The notes below the pieces were generated by a model, which ran no database searches, was not told the DNA's origin, and saw only the letters and a program-made list of their open reading frames with translations. Of a stretch of DNA of 64,000 bases, positions 53,390 through 63,960 are shown piece by piece. This DNA comes from Meghimatium bilineatum (lineage: Eukaryota; Mollusca; Gastropoda; Stylommatophora; Philomycidae), in NCBI GenBank assembly GCA_034231615.1, contig CM067322.1:54956357-55020356 (forward strand), given 5' to 3'. The position numbers and the translations under genes are program-made. Every line of letters starts with the position of its first letter. Positions within the stretch are counted from its first letter, which is position 1.

Positions 53390-53560
53390 TAACCATTCAG
53401 GGTCGTAGAGGTACTGTATTGGGGACATCACAACAATAAAGCCCTCCAAACACTTCTGTCCTCAGCCATTCATACAAGTGTAGAAGAATTGCATCCAGAT
53501 CATTCCGTGAAGTTGTCACTCCAAGATTTTCTTTCCTACTCTTCTCCCATCAAGTATTCA
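53390..53560 (-). pseudogene. LINE family D, 3' end fragment
   Basis: CATAACCATTCAGGGTCGTA, CAGCCATTCATACAAGTGTA matches 24833-24990. Confidence 0.7.
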
Positions 53561-53728
53561 TGCAAATATTTTTAGAAAGTCTCATTATATGATGGAGGCA
53601 CTAGCGATGTCTTAATTCAAACATTGAGAACCAGTGAGAATGCACATTTCTTTCTCAAGATATTAGCAATTTATGCAGTAAAAGGTGCTGAGTAACTGAC
53701 TAAACAACACTTTAAAAAACATACTCAC

Positions 53729-53809
53729 CCTTCCTTCACTCTTCCAGCATATAAAGAAGCCATACTCATCTACCTTCACCATACAGTTAGACTCGTAAAC
53801 AGAATACTC
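53729..53809 (-). CDS. PLCB4: Phospholipase C beta (PLCB4/norpA class), exon 2
   Basis: An 81-nt, 27-codon exon on the minus strand after TTATCAG and before GTGAGT. It encodes EYSVYESNCMVKVDEYGFFI then CWKSEGR. Human PLC beta 4 has [20 protein letters not shown] then FLTWRSEGK at the start of the PH domain. Phase 0 both sides. The following intron is 29.9 kb. Confidence 0.93.
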
Positions 53810-53924
53810 CTGATAAGGAAATTAACCATTTTAATTATGCATGGCTAATATATAATCATTCAAACTATACAAAATGGATAAAACATGCAGCGTTACAGGT
53901 AAATGAAGTGTTAGGCAGTCATAT

Positions 53925-54245
53925 CGCTGTAGGAGGATATCCCTGGTATAGTGGTTAAGCCATTCACTTTGTGCTCATGGGTTTAAAATCCCATTCATGT
54001 CTTATTTATAAAGTGCATTTTTATCAGAGATCCCTGGGGATTATTGCTTGAAGCCAAGGAGTTATGTGCTATGAGAGATACCCTCAACAGGCAGAAAATC
54101 TGCTTCATTGAGAGGGAAAGAGATAAACCCCCAGTGTCTGGGAACAATGTTGTCCTTTCATTGAGAGGGCAGAGTACACATGGATTAACCCGAGTTACAA
54201 TAAAGTCAATCCTCTGAGCTTTTTCAAACTTTCTGTCATACCAAC
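53925..54245 (+). mobile_element. tRNA-derived SINE
   Basis: CCCTGGTATAGTGGTTAAGC (A box) and CATGGGTTTAAAATCCC (B box) in tRNA spacing, followed by a body with TTATCAGAGATCCCTGGGG. This is the best-preserved tRNA-like promoter of the window. Confidence 0.75.
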
Positions 54246-54424
54246 GTGTAATAATTATGTATCCTTCATAATTGTTTCCTACTCAGGAGCCTAGGGAAAT
54301 AGAGTTTTAGGGGCTAGGTGGCAAGGATCAAAGAGTTAATATTTATGTTTCCAAAGTTAAATCCAATTTAAATAGCTCAGCATTTATGTTGTCATTATCT
54401 ATAATATGAACTCACTGCAGCAAA

Positions 54425-54540
54425 ATTGGAATACAACAGGCAAAACTTGGAACAAGGTAATGAAGAATTGCTAATCACTGTAAACGCACATAGCACACAC
54501 AACTCGACGTTTCAACCAAACGGCTTTGTCAAGAATACAT
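54425..54540 (-). repeat. Dispersed repeat with a hammerhead-like module
   Basis: The module at 54506-54533 reads on the minus strand CTTGACAA, AGCC-GTTT-GGTT, GAAAC, GTC, then GAGTTGTGTGTGCTATGTGC and a body TTTACAGTGATTAGCAATTC that matches 790-900. Confidence 0.6.
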
Positions 54541-54784
54541 TCACAATAAAAAAATTATATAATGAGTAAGAACTGCATTATTGATGTTAGTGTTCACATG
54601 GAGGAGAAAAAATTAAGATATGATAACACATGTGCATGAGAATATCCTCATATGACATGAAAAGGTGACCATCCTAGGGGATTAAGATATATTATATATT
54701 TATATAAGAAAATCACCATAGGAGATGAGGATATATTATATATTTATATAATATGAAGATCATCATGGAGATTAATATTATATA

Positions 54785-55525
54785 TAAAGTGACATGCTTT
54801 TTCCAGAACATTGTCTTCACCGTGAATACTCTGAACACCTCTCTGTTCCGAGCTAGCAGGCCTGATTTGGCAAGACATGTGCATCCATCCTTTGATGTCG
54901 CTGGTCCATCATCTTCTTGGTCTTCCTCTTCTACTCTCATCTGGCACTCTGCTCTCTAGAATCAGCCTTTCAATACCATCATGTCATTTTAGGTGTTCAA
55001 AATACTGTAGTTTCCTAATGATGGTGTTTAGAAGCCAACCTTAATTTAGTTTCAGTAATTTAAAACTTTCAATGTTTTACTTTTTCTCCATGATATTCTA
55101 CATGATATTTTTAGGATCCTACTGTAGCATTTCATTTCAAATGAATTTATTCTTTTAGATATTGTCTTGTTTAAAGTCCAAGTCTTGCATCCATATGTTG
55201 CCACTGAGAAAACATACGATCTTAAAAGGGTTACTTTAGTGTCCTTTTTACTACTTTGCTATAGCTTTCTCATTTGTGTTAATTTGAGTGTTGCAATTGC
55301 GAGTCTTCTAATCTTGACTGAACAATCTCTAGAACTGTTTATACCTGCTCCCAGATATTCGAATTTGTTCACATATTCTAGTTCTATATTTTTCTATGTT
55401 GATTATTGGTTTGTTTTGTTTTGTCTGTTGTCATAATTGTTGTTTTTTGTGCATTTATAGATTTTGGACCTCACTGTATTTTTTTGTTATTGTGATTAGC
55501 TGTTTCAGTCCCTCAGGTGTGTAGT
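54785..55525 (-). pseudogene. LINE family H, RT to 3' end
   Basis: Minus-strand copy of the 38860-39415 family: CAGAACATTGTCTTCACCGT, CATCTTCTTGGTCTTCCTCT and CTACTGTAGCATTTCATTTC. It extends into the RT palm at 55440-55525. Eroded. Confidence 0.7.
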
Positions 55526-55537
55526 AAGGAAGATTGT

Positions 55538-56030
55538 CATCATCATCAGGTGCCATGTCGGCTGGCATTGGTGATCATGACTCTCCACAGCTTCCTATCT
55601 CCAGTATTATGTATCAAGATCATTGTTGTTTCCCTGTCATGCCAGGTTGTCAAACTGTCTAATATTTTCTCATGTTGTCACCCTCTGTCTCTTTTACCTT
55701 TAATCTTCCTGTTGTGAATATGTTCTCTAAATCTCCCTGTCTCATGAAGTGGCCAAAAAATTAAGATTGTCTTTTTCTTATATTATTGATTAAGGTATTT
55801 TTCACATTTGACTCTTTCAACATCTCCATATTAGTTTTTCTGGCAGTCCATGGTATTCTCAGCATTCTTCTGTATAACTACATCTCTATTGCCTCTAACT
55901 TTCCACTTTCCTGTTTGTTTATTGTCCAAGACTCGCATCCATATGTTTGTATAGGAGTTATATAGAACTTCAAAACTCTCTTTCACACCTCTAATGACAA
56001 GGTCATATAACACAATATATAAAGGAGGAC
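55538..56030 (-). pseudogene. LINE family C, 3' part
   Basis: CATCATCATCAGGTGCCATG, CCTGTCTCATGAAGTGGCCA, GGCAGTCCATGGTATTCTCA: a close match to 26266-26740. Confidence 0.8.
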
Positions 56031-56284
56031 TTTGTCATATATATATATGACAGCTGATAATTCACTTTTCTATCTGAATCATGGAATGTAAACAAAAACA
56101 ACTCAAAGTTAATTTGAGACACCTGAAATGTAGTTTTATAGAAGAATGATGAAAATAGCATGGACAGTTAAGAAAACATGGTGAGATCTTAAAAATGCTA
56201 GAGTAAAAATACAGCAAAAATTAAATACAGACAATCAAAGATTCGTAGGACATGTGACAAAAACAAAGCTTGAACATTCCCATC

Positions 56285-57890
56285 CATCCATAAATTGATA
56301 ACCGATCAGTCATAATAGGGATACAAGTGTGGATATGTAAACACACAAAGTCCTCCAGCAATTCCTATCTTCAGCAATGCAGATAAGTGAGGATAAACCT
56401 TGACCTGTCTAGTCTTTGATATTGTCTGTCCCTGATTTTCTTTGGTATCTTTTGTTTCTTCCATTATCAACTGTACCCTGCAAGATCGTCTTTAACAAGG
56501 AATCAATCAGCATACATGTCCAAACCATGTATTTGTTTTAGATTTACTATTGAAAGCAGTTCCTCGTGTGAACCTGTGAGATTCTCCACTTTATTTCTTA
56601 TGTACACATTTGTCTTAAGCTCTCTAGAGAAAATGTGCAAAATATGTCTATAACACTTGCATTCGGAGGCCTGTACTCATCTCTCCATATCTGCGCATTA
56701 AGTGTTCAACTCTCACAACCATAAAGCATAATAGATAGCTACGAATGGGTTATAAATTCTCAACACTGATGTTGCTTTTCCATATCAGATTTACCAGCAG
56801 CTAATGCCATATCCAGCCTTATCTTTAACTGTTAGCACACTGTCTGCGCATTTAAACACCTTTCCGTACACAGCTGTCGCATTCATGCACCCATTGCATG
56901 CATTCATTTATCGACAAGGAACTACATGATGTTTAATATTCACAGGACCGAATTTTGTGCCCTATAGGCTAGGATTACATCACATCCTTTCCAAGTAAGT
57001 TGTAAAACAGAGCTGTTGTGGAAGTTTTTACTCATCATAGAAAGACGTCTCTGTTGAAATGGACGCCATTTTTCATGAAATCTTAATGGTTTCTGATTCC
57101 CATGATGAGGAATTTTTGGGATTTACATAGATCTTGCTCCATTAGCAAATACGACCAGTGAATGGCGACACGGGTTCTTTGTCAAGTGTGTCTTCTGATA
57201 TGTCTAAGGAAGAAAATGCTTTTGGTAGCAATTGCTGACATTCAAGTTATGGTCATGTCTGGCTTCACGACTTCTCTGAAGTTGCAGAACTGTTAGATAA
57301 TGTCAGTGAGGTAGATGCGTTTCGTTTGTTTATGATAGATGATATGAACACGTTAGTTTTGTTATGAAATGACATCGAAAAATAGAAGATCTAATTGTTC
57401 TTGTTAGAAATCTGTGACTCCCTATTTGATTATTTCCCATAGCTGTGTTTATCAGTTTATGTATATCATTTATTAATTTAAATATAAATTGATTTAGAGT
57501 TAGGGTTAGAATGTAAAACATAACGAACCATAACCCATAACTCTAATTTTAACTCTAAAAAAGAATATTTAAATTAATTATTTAAATATATTTGCATCAT
57601 TTTAGTGCAGCATGCTATGTCTTTGTTATTCACCAAGAGTTTGTTCTTTTCAGTGATTTCCATTCCATATTTGCTCGCAACATTTTCCAACTTCTCTATT
57701 AGCTCTTATAGTTCTTATTTTGAGCCAGCAATAAAATCAATATCAACAACGAAACACAAATTTCAGATATGGTGACCTCTTTTCAATAGAAATGTGCTAT
57801 AATCTGGAACGGTCTTGTATTCTGCACTCCACAGGTAGATATTGAAAAATGCTAGAGAAATGAAGCAATTCTGCCCCCACATTTCTTTTA
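56285..57890 (-). pseudogene. LINE family D copy, interrupted
   Basis: 56285-56835 and 57630-57890 match the 24840-25330 and 25490-25750 parts of the neighbouring family member (AATACTATTGAAAGCAGTTC-type, CTTTTCAGTGATTTCCATTC, GACGAAACACAAATTT-type). The ~150 bp in between are replaced by a foreign block. Confidence 0.75.
56836..57629 (+). pseudogene. piggyBac-like fragment inside LINE D
   Basis: 57062-57115 reads MDAIFHEILMVSDSHDEEFL. 57268-57358 reads WLHDFSEVAELLDNVSEVDA then FRLFMIDDMNTLVLL. This resembles the N-terminus of piggyBac-type transposases (acidic start, then a DAFxLFxxDExIDLI block). Catalytic parts are absent. A TTAA lies at the left edge (about 56825). A GTTAGGGTTAGAATG stretch is at 57500. 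Confidence 0.45.
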
Positions 57891-57894
57891 AAAA

Positions 57895-58285
57895 TACTCT
57901 CCTATAGTATTATTTGATAAGACAGCACTACTTGTGTTTTTGCACTGTGATTAAACAATGTCTATGATAGGCGGTGTCAAAATTAATTTTGATTGGACAT
58001 ATTTGTTGATTATGCATTCTAGTATTTCTGTGGGTGTCAGATATAAATGGTTGCATCCAACTCCTGTCCAATCCCTGTTGATATTCCTATGAGATATTTT
58101 GATTATCCTCTTTGCACACTGGACACATCCATAGGTGCTCAGATCTCCGCTTTAGTAAATCTCTCAGGGTATAATGGCTGATGATTCCGGTTCTATTTTG
58201 GTTCACTGCTCTTTTTGAATGAAATCTTTTTTCCCACTCCCAATAAGCGAATTCTTGATATTGATTCATGCTCATTCATCTCAAA
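57895..58285 (-). pseudogene. Probable LINE fragment with a shared ~100-bp module
   Basis: 58095-58190 (GATTATCCTCTTTGCACACT, AGTAAATCTCTCAGGGTATA) matches 48500-48590 inside the LINE relic there. The frame 58087-58275 reads ISHYTLRDLLKRRSEHLWMC. Confidence 0.45.
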
Positions 58286-58639
58286 ATCCTCTGATCATGC
58301 ATGTTGATATCCTGCTCATATCTTATTTACTCTTGAATACCATCACTAACGGATAGTGATGTGCTTCGTTGTAAGAATATTAGTTACTATTGTTTACATT
58401 GAGAATCACTGAAATTATGTTTACTAATTACTAACCACCAGAAAGACCAAGGTGAGAAGAGAAAGAGAAGGATAAAGAGTGAAGCTGTTGGACGTGTCAT
58501 CCTCATGGTAAAAAGTCACCACATGAACATACAAACAACATAGGAGACATAAAGTTGTGCAAAAACATGATCTTCTGTGCCATTCTGTATGGCATGACAG
58601 ATCAATTGATTGATTAATTGATTTATTCATTCTTGTTTA

Positions 58640-59325
58640 AACCTAAACTATCTACAGTATGCAGATGACAAGGTCCTGATAAATTGAACAATTAAAGAAT
58701 ATGGACTAGACATTATAATCACAAGAAACAAGCAAAATTGCAGCGGAACGGATGTAAATATAAAATACATGGAGAGATACTACAAAAAGATCATCACCAA
58801 TATCTTGGACATAAATGATGGTAGGTGTGAAACATACGTTAAAAGGATAATAGGAATGGCTAAAATTACTTTCAATAACAAATTAATATCTAAACATACT
58901 AACAATGAGAATTATAAAATGCTACATGTATTCTATATTAACTCAAACACATGGATAATAAACAAACAACTAACTACAAGACAGAATTGATGCATCTGTG
59001 ATCTGGAAAAATGGAAGAATATGGGTAAATTCATGGGTTTAAACTTCAAGTGGTTCTGACAACACAGGATATGAAAAACGAACAAGTAAAGGAACTACAA
59101 ATGAAACAAATAAATATTCTAGGCATATTAAAATACATGAAACCTTGTTGAAAACCTTACAAGAAGGTAGAGTTGATGGGAGGCGATAAGAGGTAGACAG
59201 GGATACAAGTGGGAGGAAACATCATGAGATGGACAGGAAAGTGTCCGAGTGCATGGGACAGAGGATGTTGGAGGTCCATTTCAGTCAACCGTTTTGCAGA
59301 AATAGCACTTGATGATGATAACTAA
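58640..59325 (+). pseudogene. LINE family E, RT to 3' end
   Basis: QYADDKVLIN at 58655, GLDIIITRNKQNCSGTDVNI, INDGRCETYVKRIIGMAKIT (one frame, 58769-58990), an eroded thumb, a LQEGRVDGRR tail region at 59160 and the ACTTGATGATGATAACTAAG 3' end. Confidence 0.75.
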
Positions 59326-59404
59326 GCAACTATTTTTCCAATTATGCACAACTCTTGTCATAAAATTTATCTCAAAGGCAAGATATTACAATTGTATAAC
59401 TTAT

Positions 59405-59630
59405 GCATAATGGTACAGCATGTTTCCCATTAAGGAGTGCACCCTTTGTTCCTGTGGGACTACGGCTGCATACTCCAGCTGTTGCCACAACATGTACCTG
59501 GTGGGTTTTTCTTTACTTTTCCTCCAGCATAGAAACCACAATCCTTACCCGGATTCAAACTATAGTCCTCCCAGTTGTGAGATTGACACTAACTTCTCAG
59601 CCATGCACCACACTCTGGGCCATGTGTAAG
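59405..59630 (-). mobile_element. tRNA-derived SINE
   Basis: Minus strand: GCATGGCTGAGAAGTTAGTG (A box) and ATAGTTTGAATCCGGGTAAG (B box), then a body that runs left to about 59405. Confidence 0.65.
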
Positions 59631-59849
59631 AAAATTGCCATCTCAAAACAAACTACACATTCCCAAATTATGTACAACTCATCAACAAAAATAAGTATAA
59701 ATAAGTAAAATTTATCCACACACAAAATCCCACAAACTACTAATTACATGTTTGGTTGGTTGCTGATCAAGCAGTCTATAGACTCACAAACTTTGACTCA
59801 ATGTCATGCTGTGATAGTCCTGTATGCATTTGTTTATGAGTTATTATTT

Positions 59850-60265
59850 TGTTCCATATAGAATTATGTGTCATGTGATGTATTCTCTCCAGAACGTTGT
59901 CTTCCCAATGAACTCCCTGAACCCTTCTCTGCCTTGGGCGATGAAGCTTGCATTTTCCAACGACATATTCATGTTATCTTTAACGTCGTCTGTCCATCGT
60001 CTTCTTGGTCTGCCTTTCCTCCTCCCTAGGCGCTCTGCCCTCCTATATTTGTCTTTCTAAACAGTTGTCTCTTTTATTGACCAAACAGGTGTAGTTTTCT
60101 TTTTGCTGTTGTGTTTAGTAACCAACACTAGAGAATTTTCAATGTGTTTATAATATCTGAGTTTCTCTTTTTTTCCTTCCATGATACTCTAAGTATCCTT
60201 CTGTAGCATTTCATCTCAAAGGCGTTGATCTTCTTTGCCGCTGTTTTACTTAGGGTCCATTATAG
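59850..60265 (-). pseudogene. LINE family H, C-terminal and 3' part
   Basis: CAGAACGTTGTCTTCCCAAT, CGTCGTCTGTCCATCGTCTT, AGTATCCTTCTGTAGCATTT are the complement of 38990-39400. Confidence 0.85.
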
Positions 60266-60375
60266 AATGCTAATTACATTACATTTTCATTCTCAGTTTG
60301 TTGGAAATTTTATACTTATAATAAACAATCCCATCTTATAAAGTTGTTATGACTTCATTTAAAATATTGGTGAGG

Positions 60376-60530
60376 ACTATTCCTCTTCTTCAGCATTCAT
60401 TCTCAAACTCCCGCAGGATTACTCTTGTATCAGGACAATGGTCCTAAAAGATTTCAATTTGGATGTAGTCCAGAGAATGGAAATGTGTTGTGTCACAGTT
60501 TTGTTTGTGCCAATGGCCTGACACATCAAT
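60376..60530 (-). mobile_element. SINE-like element S1, 3' half
   Basis: CAGCATTCATTCTCAAACTC, GATGTAGTCCAGAGAATGGA, TGTGTTGTGTCACAGTTTTG, GACACATCAATCTTCAG, next to the exon 1 donor. Confidence 0.7.
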
Positions 60531-60582
60531 CTTCAGAAGAGGTGAGAAGAATTAATTTCCTACTAAATAAAGCTAATGTTAC

Positions 60583-60714
60583 CTCATCCCAAATATCAAA
60601 GATACATCCAGTCTGCAGGACTTCTGGCACTGGGATTCTCCAGTTAAATTCAAAAGGCTTGGCCATAAGTCAGCCAGTTAAATGTACCGTCTGTTGAACC
60701 GCAGGCACATAGGA
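60583..60714 (-). CDS. PLCB4: Phospholipase C beta (PLCB4/norpA class), exon 1 of the coding part
   Basis: The coding part is 60583-60666 (28 codons): MAKPFEFNWRIPVPEVLQTG then CIFDIWDE, followed by a GTAACA donor. Human PLC beta 4 starts [20 protein letters not shown], so the ATG at 60666 is well supported. Upstream an AG acceptor (TTTTTTCAG) at 60715-60717 defines a 48-nt 5' UTR part (60667-60714). At least one non-coding exon should thus lie further upstream. This UTR part holds a 10-codon upstream ORF (ATG at 60710, TAA ending at 60678). Confidence 0.93.
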
Positions 60715-61525
60715 CTGAAAAAAATAATAGCATTTTTGACAAAATATGAAGCAACCTTCTAAAGAAGTCTTATTATTCTGTTTTAGTGTCCTGTGGTACA
60801 TAGAGCCACAAACTATTACTCGCTAAATATTTTTGTACTGCATTGTCTTCTTCAACTCTGCCCATGTGACTACTATTGATCTAGTCTTTGCTTTAATTGC
60901 TCCGTGTCGAGTATTTTGTTTTAAAAAACATTTCCCTTGCAGAACCCAATCAAATATAAATAAATAAGCATATCCTGTATAGAACATTGTAATTCCAATA
61001 TTGTTGAACTTTTTATCACTAATGTATCACTAATACATCCAATCATATTGCCAGTAAAATGTTTATCTACTTTCAAATCATAAGGAACCTACACCTAGTT
61101 ATATTTATGAGATGAGTCCAGTAATCACTCTACTATCAAGCTGATAGAGGCCAATTCAATGCTGCTAAGCCATTTTATGAGTGTATCCTATAAATATCTT
61201 CCTTACATATTTGATTTAAATCTCCACTGTATGCTACACAAATCAGTATTTGTTTTCATCGACAGACATGTGATGTAAAGTAAGCAATGAAAACATTGAG
61301 AAAGGTCTTCTATATTAGTGAGTTATTTTGAGCTAAATGTATGTCACAAAATCATAGACCAATACAGACTTGAATTTGTAATGAGTCTATTTTTGTTTCT
61401 TGGGACAATGCAGTGGAGTTCCATAATAAGTACAGTGTCAAAGACATCTATTTTTGTTAATTCAGTCATCTGCATGCTGCTCCATTCCTCCATCTCTGCA
61501 GATGTTGATTTCAAAGTGTCCAAGT
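60715..61525. other. Upstream intron or promoter-side DNA, nothing recognised
   Basis: A first non-coding exon is expected here or beyond the right edge, but the sequence does not show which. No TATA box or CpG-rich promoter is convincing. Confidence 0.4.
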
Positions 61526-61527
61526 AG

Positions 61528-62040
61528 GTGATGATGAAAATGAAGAAATCCCTTTAGCTGTGATCAGGTAGCTCCTGGCAGCCTATAGCCTTTCTGTCAA
61601 AATACAGGTAACCACAGGTCACTTGAGTAAACAAGGTGACACCTGAACTCATATTTGATTTGTTATCTCAAAAGCATGATTGTAAGATAGGTTATTGGTG
61701 CATGTTTTGTCCCTAAAGGACGACACTCCAGTGCAGAGGTATCTGAGGATTATCATGTTCTGCCAGGAATATAACATACACTTCTGTGCCAACTATTTCC
61801 TAATTCTTATGTAAGATCAATTGACCCATCTGCTCTAATGATACACATAGCATTCCCCACCACCTAGGAGTCTGCCACAAAAGAACAAAGGTGCAATTAA
61901 TGTCTATTGACCTATCATCATGTAGGCCTTTATCCAAACATGACAGTGGACAAAAGTAATAAATTAAGACAAACATGCAGTGACAATGATGACTTTTTCA
62001 CAGATAATAGGTTGTAAATCTATCCCCCAAATTTTCCATG
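61528..62040 (+). repeat. 450-bp dispersed repeat R450, copy 3 (most complete)
   Basis: It runs from GATGATGAAAATGAAGAAAT through CACCTAGGAGTCTGCCACAA to AATAGGTTGTAAATCTATCC. It shares its whole length with copy 4. Confidence 0.8.
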
Positions 62041-62557
62041 TCATCTTTTATGACATGGCTAGAAAGAACACATTTGTGCTCTGACCTAGAAGACCCATCT
62101 CCTACACAGGTGATCAGAGTAGGTAAAACCATACACATCTTCAATCTTCTGACCGTTTAGTTTTAAGGGATCTTTACATCACTGTTTACTCTCATTTCTT
62201 TTCTTTTATCCACAATGACATGAGGTCCTGCTATTACTATTTATATGAGTATGCCTATCATTTAATGCAAGACCTGTTGTTTACATGATATGAGCCATAT
62301 CTCATCTTCAAAATACAATCTACTAGTTGTTTATTGTATTCTTGTCTTCCTTTCTTTAGTCAAGTGTCTCATCATCCAGTTAATAATAATAAGGAAGAAT
62401 TTCAGAATCAATTTTCTTGAGTCTTTCACTCTTTCCACTGCTTGCAAGTGTTCATCTTAGAAACATTCTACAATCAGCTTGATGAGACACATAACAATAA
62501 CATTTATGTAGGTAGGTCGTACATGAAATAATTACACACAAAAAAGTGAACATGAGA

Positions 62558-63325
62558 CAATGATGATGAAATAATTCCTTTAGCTTTGAGACAGCAAGTA
62601 AAATGGTTCTGTCATCTTATGAGAATTAAGCCAAACCAAATACCAATAAGAGCATATAATACAAGAATATCTGGGCGTAAAGTCAAAGGTAGACCAAGAA
62701 AACGGTGGATAGAAAACATCAAAATAGTCTTGAACAAACATGAACTAAATGCAACCTCAGCAACACATTTGGCCTTGGAACGACAGCTTAAGCACCCACC
62801 CCTCTGCTTAATGGCAAGTGTGATGTGATCAACAATCATTCACCTGGGGTTAGACAATAGCTTTGAGCAGGTAGATCTTAATAGCCCATAACCTTTCTGA
62901 CAACAGCATAAGTTCTTAGCAGAGTAACTGAAGTGATACTCAAACACATAAGGTTTGCTACCTCAAAAGTCATGGTTTGTTATGGGAGTTTATAGATGCA
63001 TGTTTAGTCCCAAAAGAAAGGCATTCCAGTGTGACAGTATTCCAGGATCATCCCTTCCTGCCAGGAGTGCAGCATTGTCTGAGCCAACTAGGTCATCATT
63101 CTTCCGTCAGATCTCTTGGCCTATCTGCAGTGATGGTAAGGCGTCTACCATAAGGAGTCTGCCACAAAAGGACAAAGGTGCAATGTTCACTCGCCCACAT
63201 CTCTTTGTCATCCATGAGAACCATTTGAAAGATGACAAAAGTAAGAAATTGAGGCAAGATATGTAGTGACAATGACTTTTCCACAAGTGACAGGCCATCA
63301 ACCCATTCCCTAACTTTCCTTAGTT
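62558..63325 (+). repeat. 450-bp dispersed repeat R450, copy 4, interrupted by a LINE
   Basis: The parts 62558-62590 and 62858-63325 together match copy 3. In between stands a LINE fragment with a clean target duplication. Confidence 0.8.
62581..62867 (+). mobile_element. 5'-truncated LINE fragment with 10-bp target duplication
   Basis: TAGCTTTGAG flanks it on both sides (62581-62590 and 62858-62867). The insert encodes QQVKWFCHLMRIKPNQIPIR, AYNTRISGRKVKGRPRKRWI and ENIKIVLNKHE in one frame, an APE-type LINE C-terminus with a WF.H and GRPRKRW motif. Its age is younger than R450 copy 4. Confidence 0.85.
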
Positions 63326-63329
63326 GTCA

Positions 63330-63960
63330 AAAACAGAAACTATGAAAATTTGCAGAGCAACAACAGAACAGCTAAATGATTATGTTAACAGCACAAAACT
63401 AAAACAGACATCAGAATTTAAATATCTAGGAAGCATTTTTACACAAGACAGCAAAATTGATATTGAGATAAAGTATCAAAAAGCAAAACGCTGTAACATA
63501 CAAACTTATACCACTGCTTAAAAACCCAGCAATTAACATAGTGACTACACAACAGATAATAAATATAATCTTTGGTCCAACATTATGTTACTAGGGCAAA
63601 ACATGGCCCCTAACAAAAACACTCACGAGAAAGATTACAGCATGGGAGATGAAATGCTTGAGGAAGACTAAAACGTCACCAGAAGAGACTGAATGAGAAA
63701 TGGTGACATTAGAGAAATAGTAAAGACCTTATCATGCAAACAATATATAGAGAGACAACAGATCAACTGCTTAGAAAACCTTATGCGAATGGAACCATAA
63801 AAACCAGCCATCCTTGTGTACAACAGCAGAAAGAACAGCTACTCATAGCAAGAGGAAGACCAAGAACAAGATGGGAAGATTCAAACTGAGAGATTGTCAA
63901 AAACCATGGCAAGCACAGAAAATTCCCTACAGTGCCCAATCAATATAAGGTAATACTGCG
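63330..63960 (+). pseudogene. LINE relic, RT end and C-terminal part
   Basis: TTEQLNDYVNSTKLKQTSEF, KYLGSIFTQDSKIDIEI (63324-63521). Then an eroded thumb (CLRKTKTSPEETE), RMEP near 63790 and EEDQEQDGK near 63860. It matches 29200-29730. Confidence 0.7.

Noticed and set aside
53925-54010. Functional tRNA gene
   Set aside because: A and B boxes are present but there is no acceptor stem or anticodon arm that folds; a SINE head explains it.
57500-57540. Second telomere-like tract
   Set aside because: Only two GTTAGGG-like units; chance level in AT-rich DNA.
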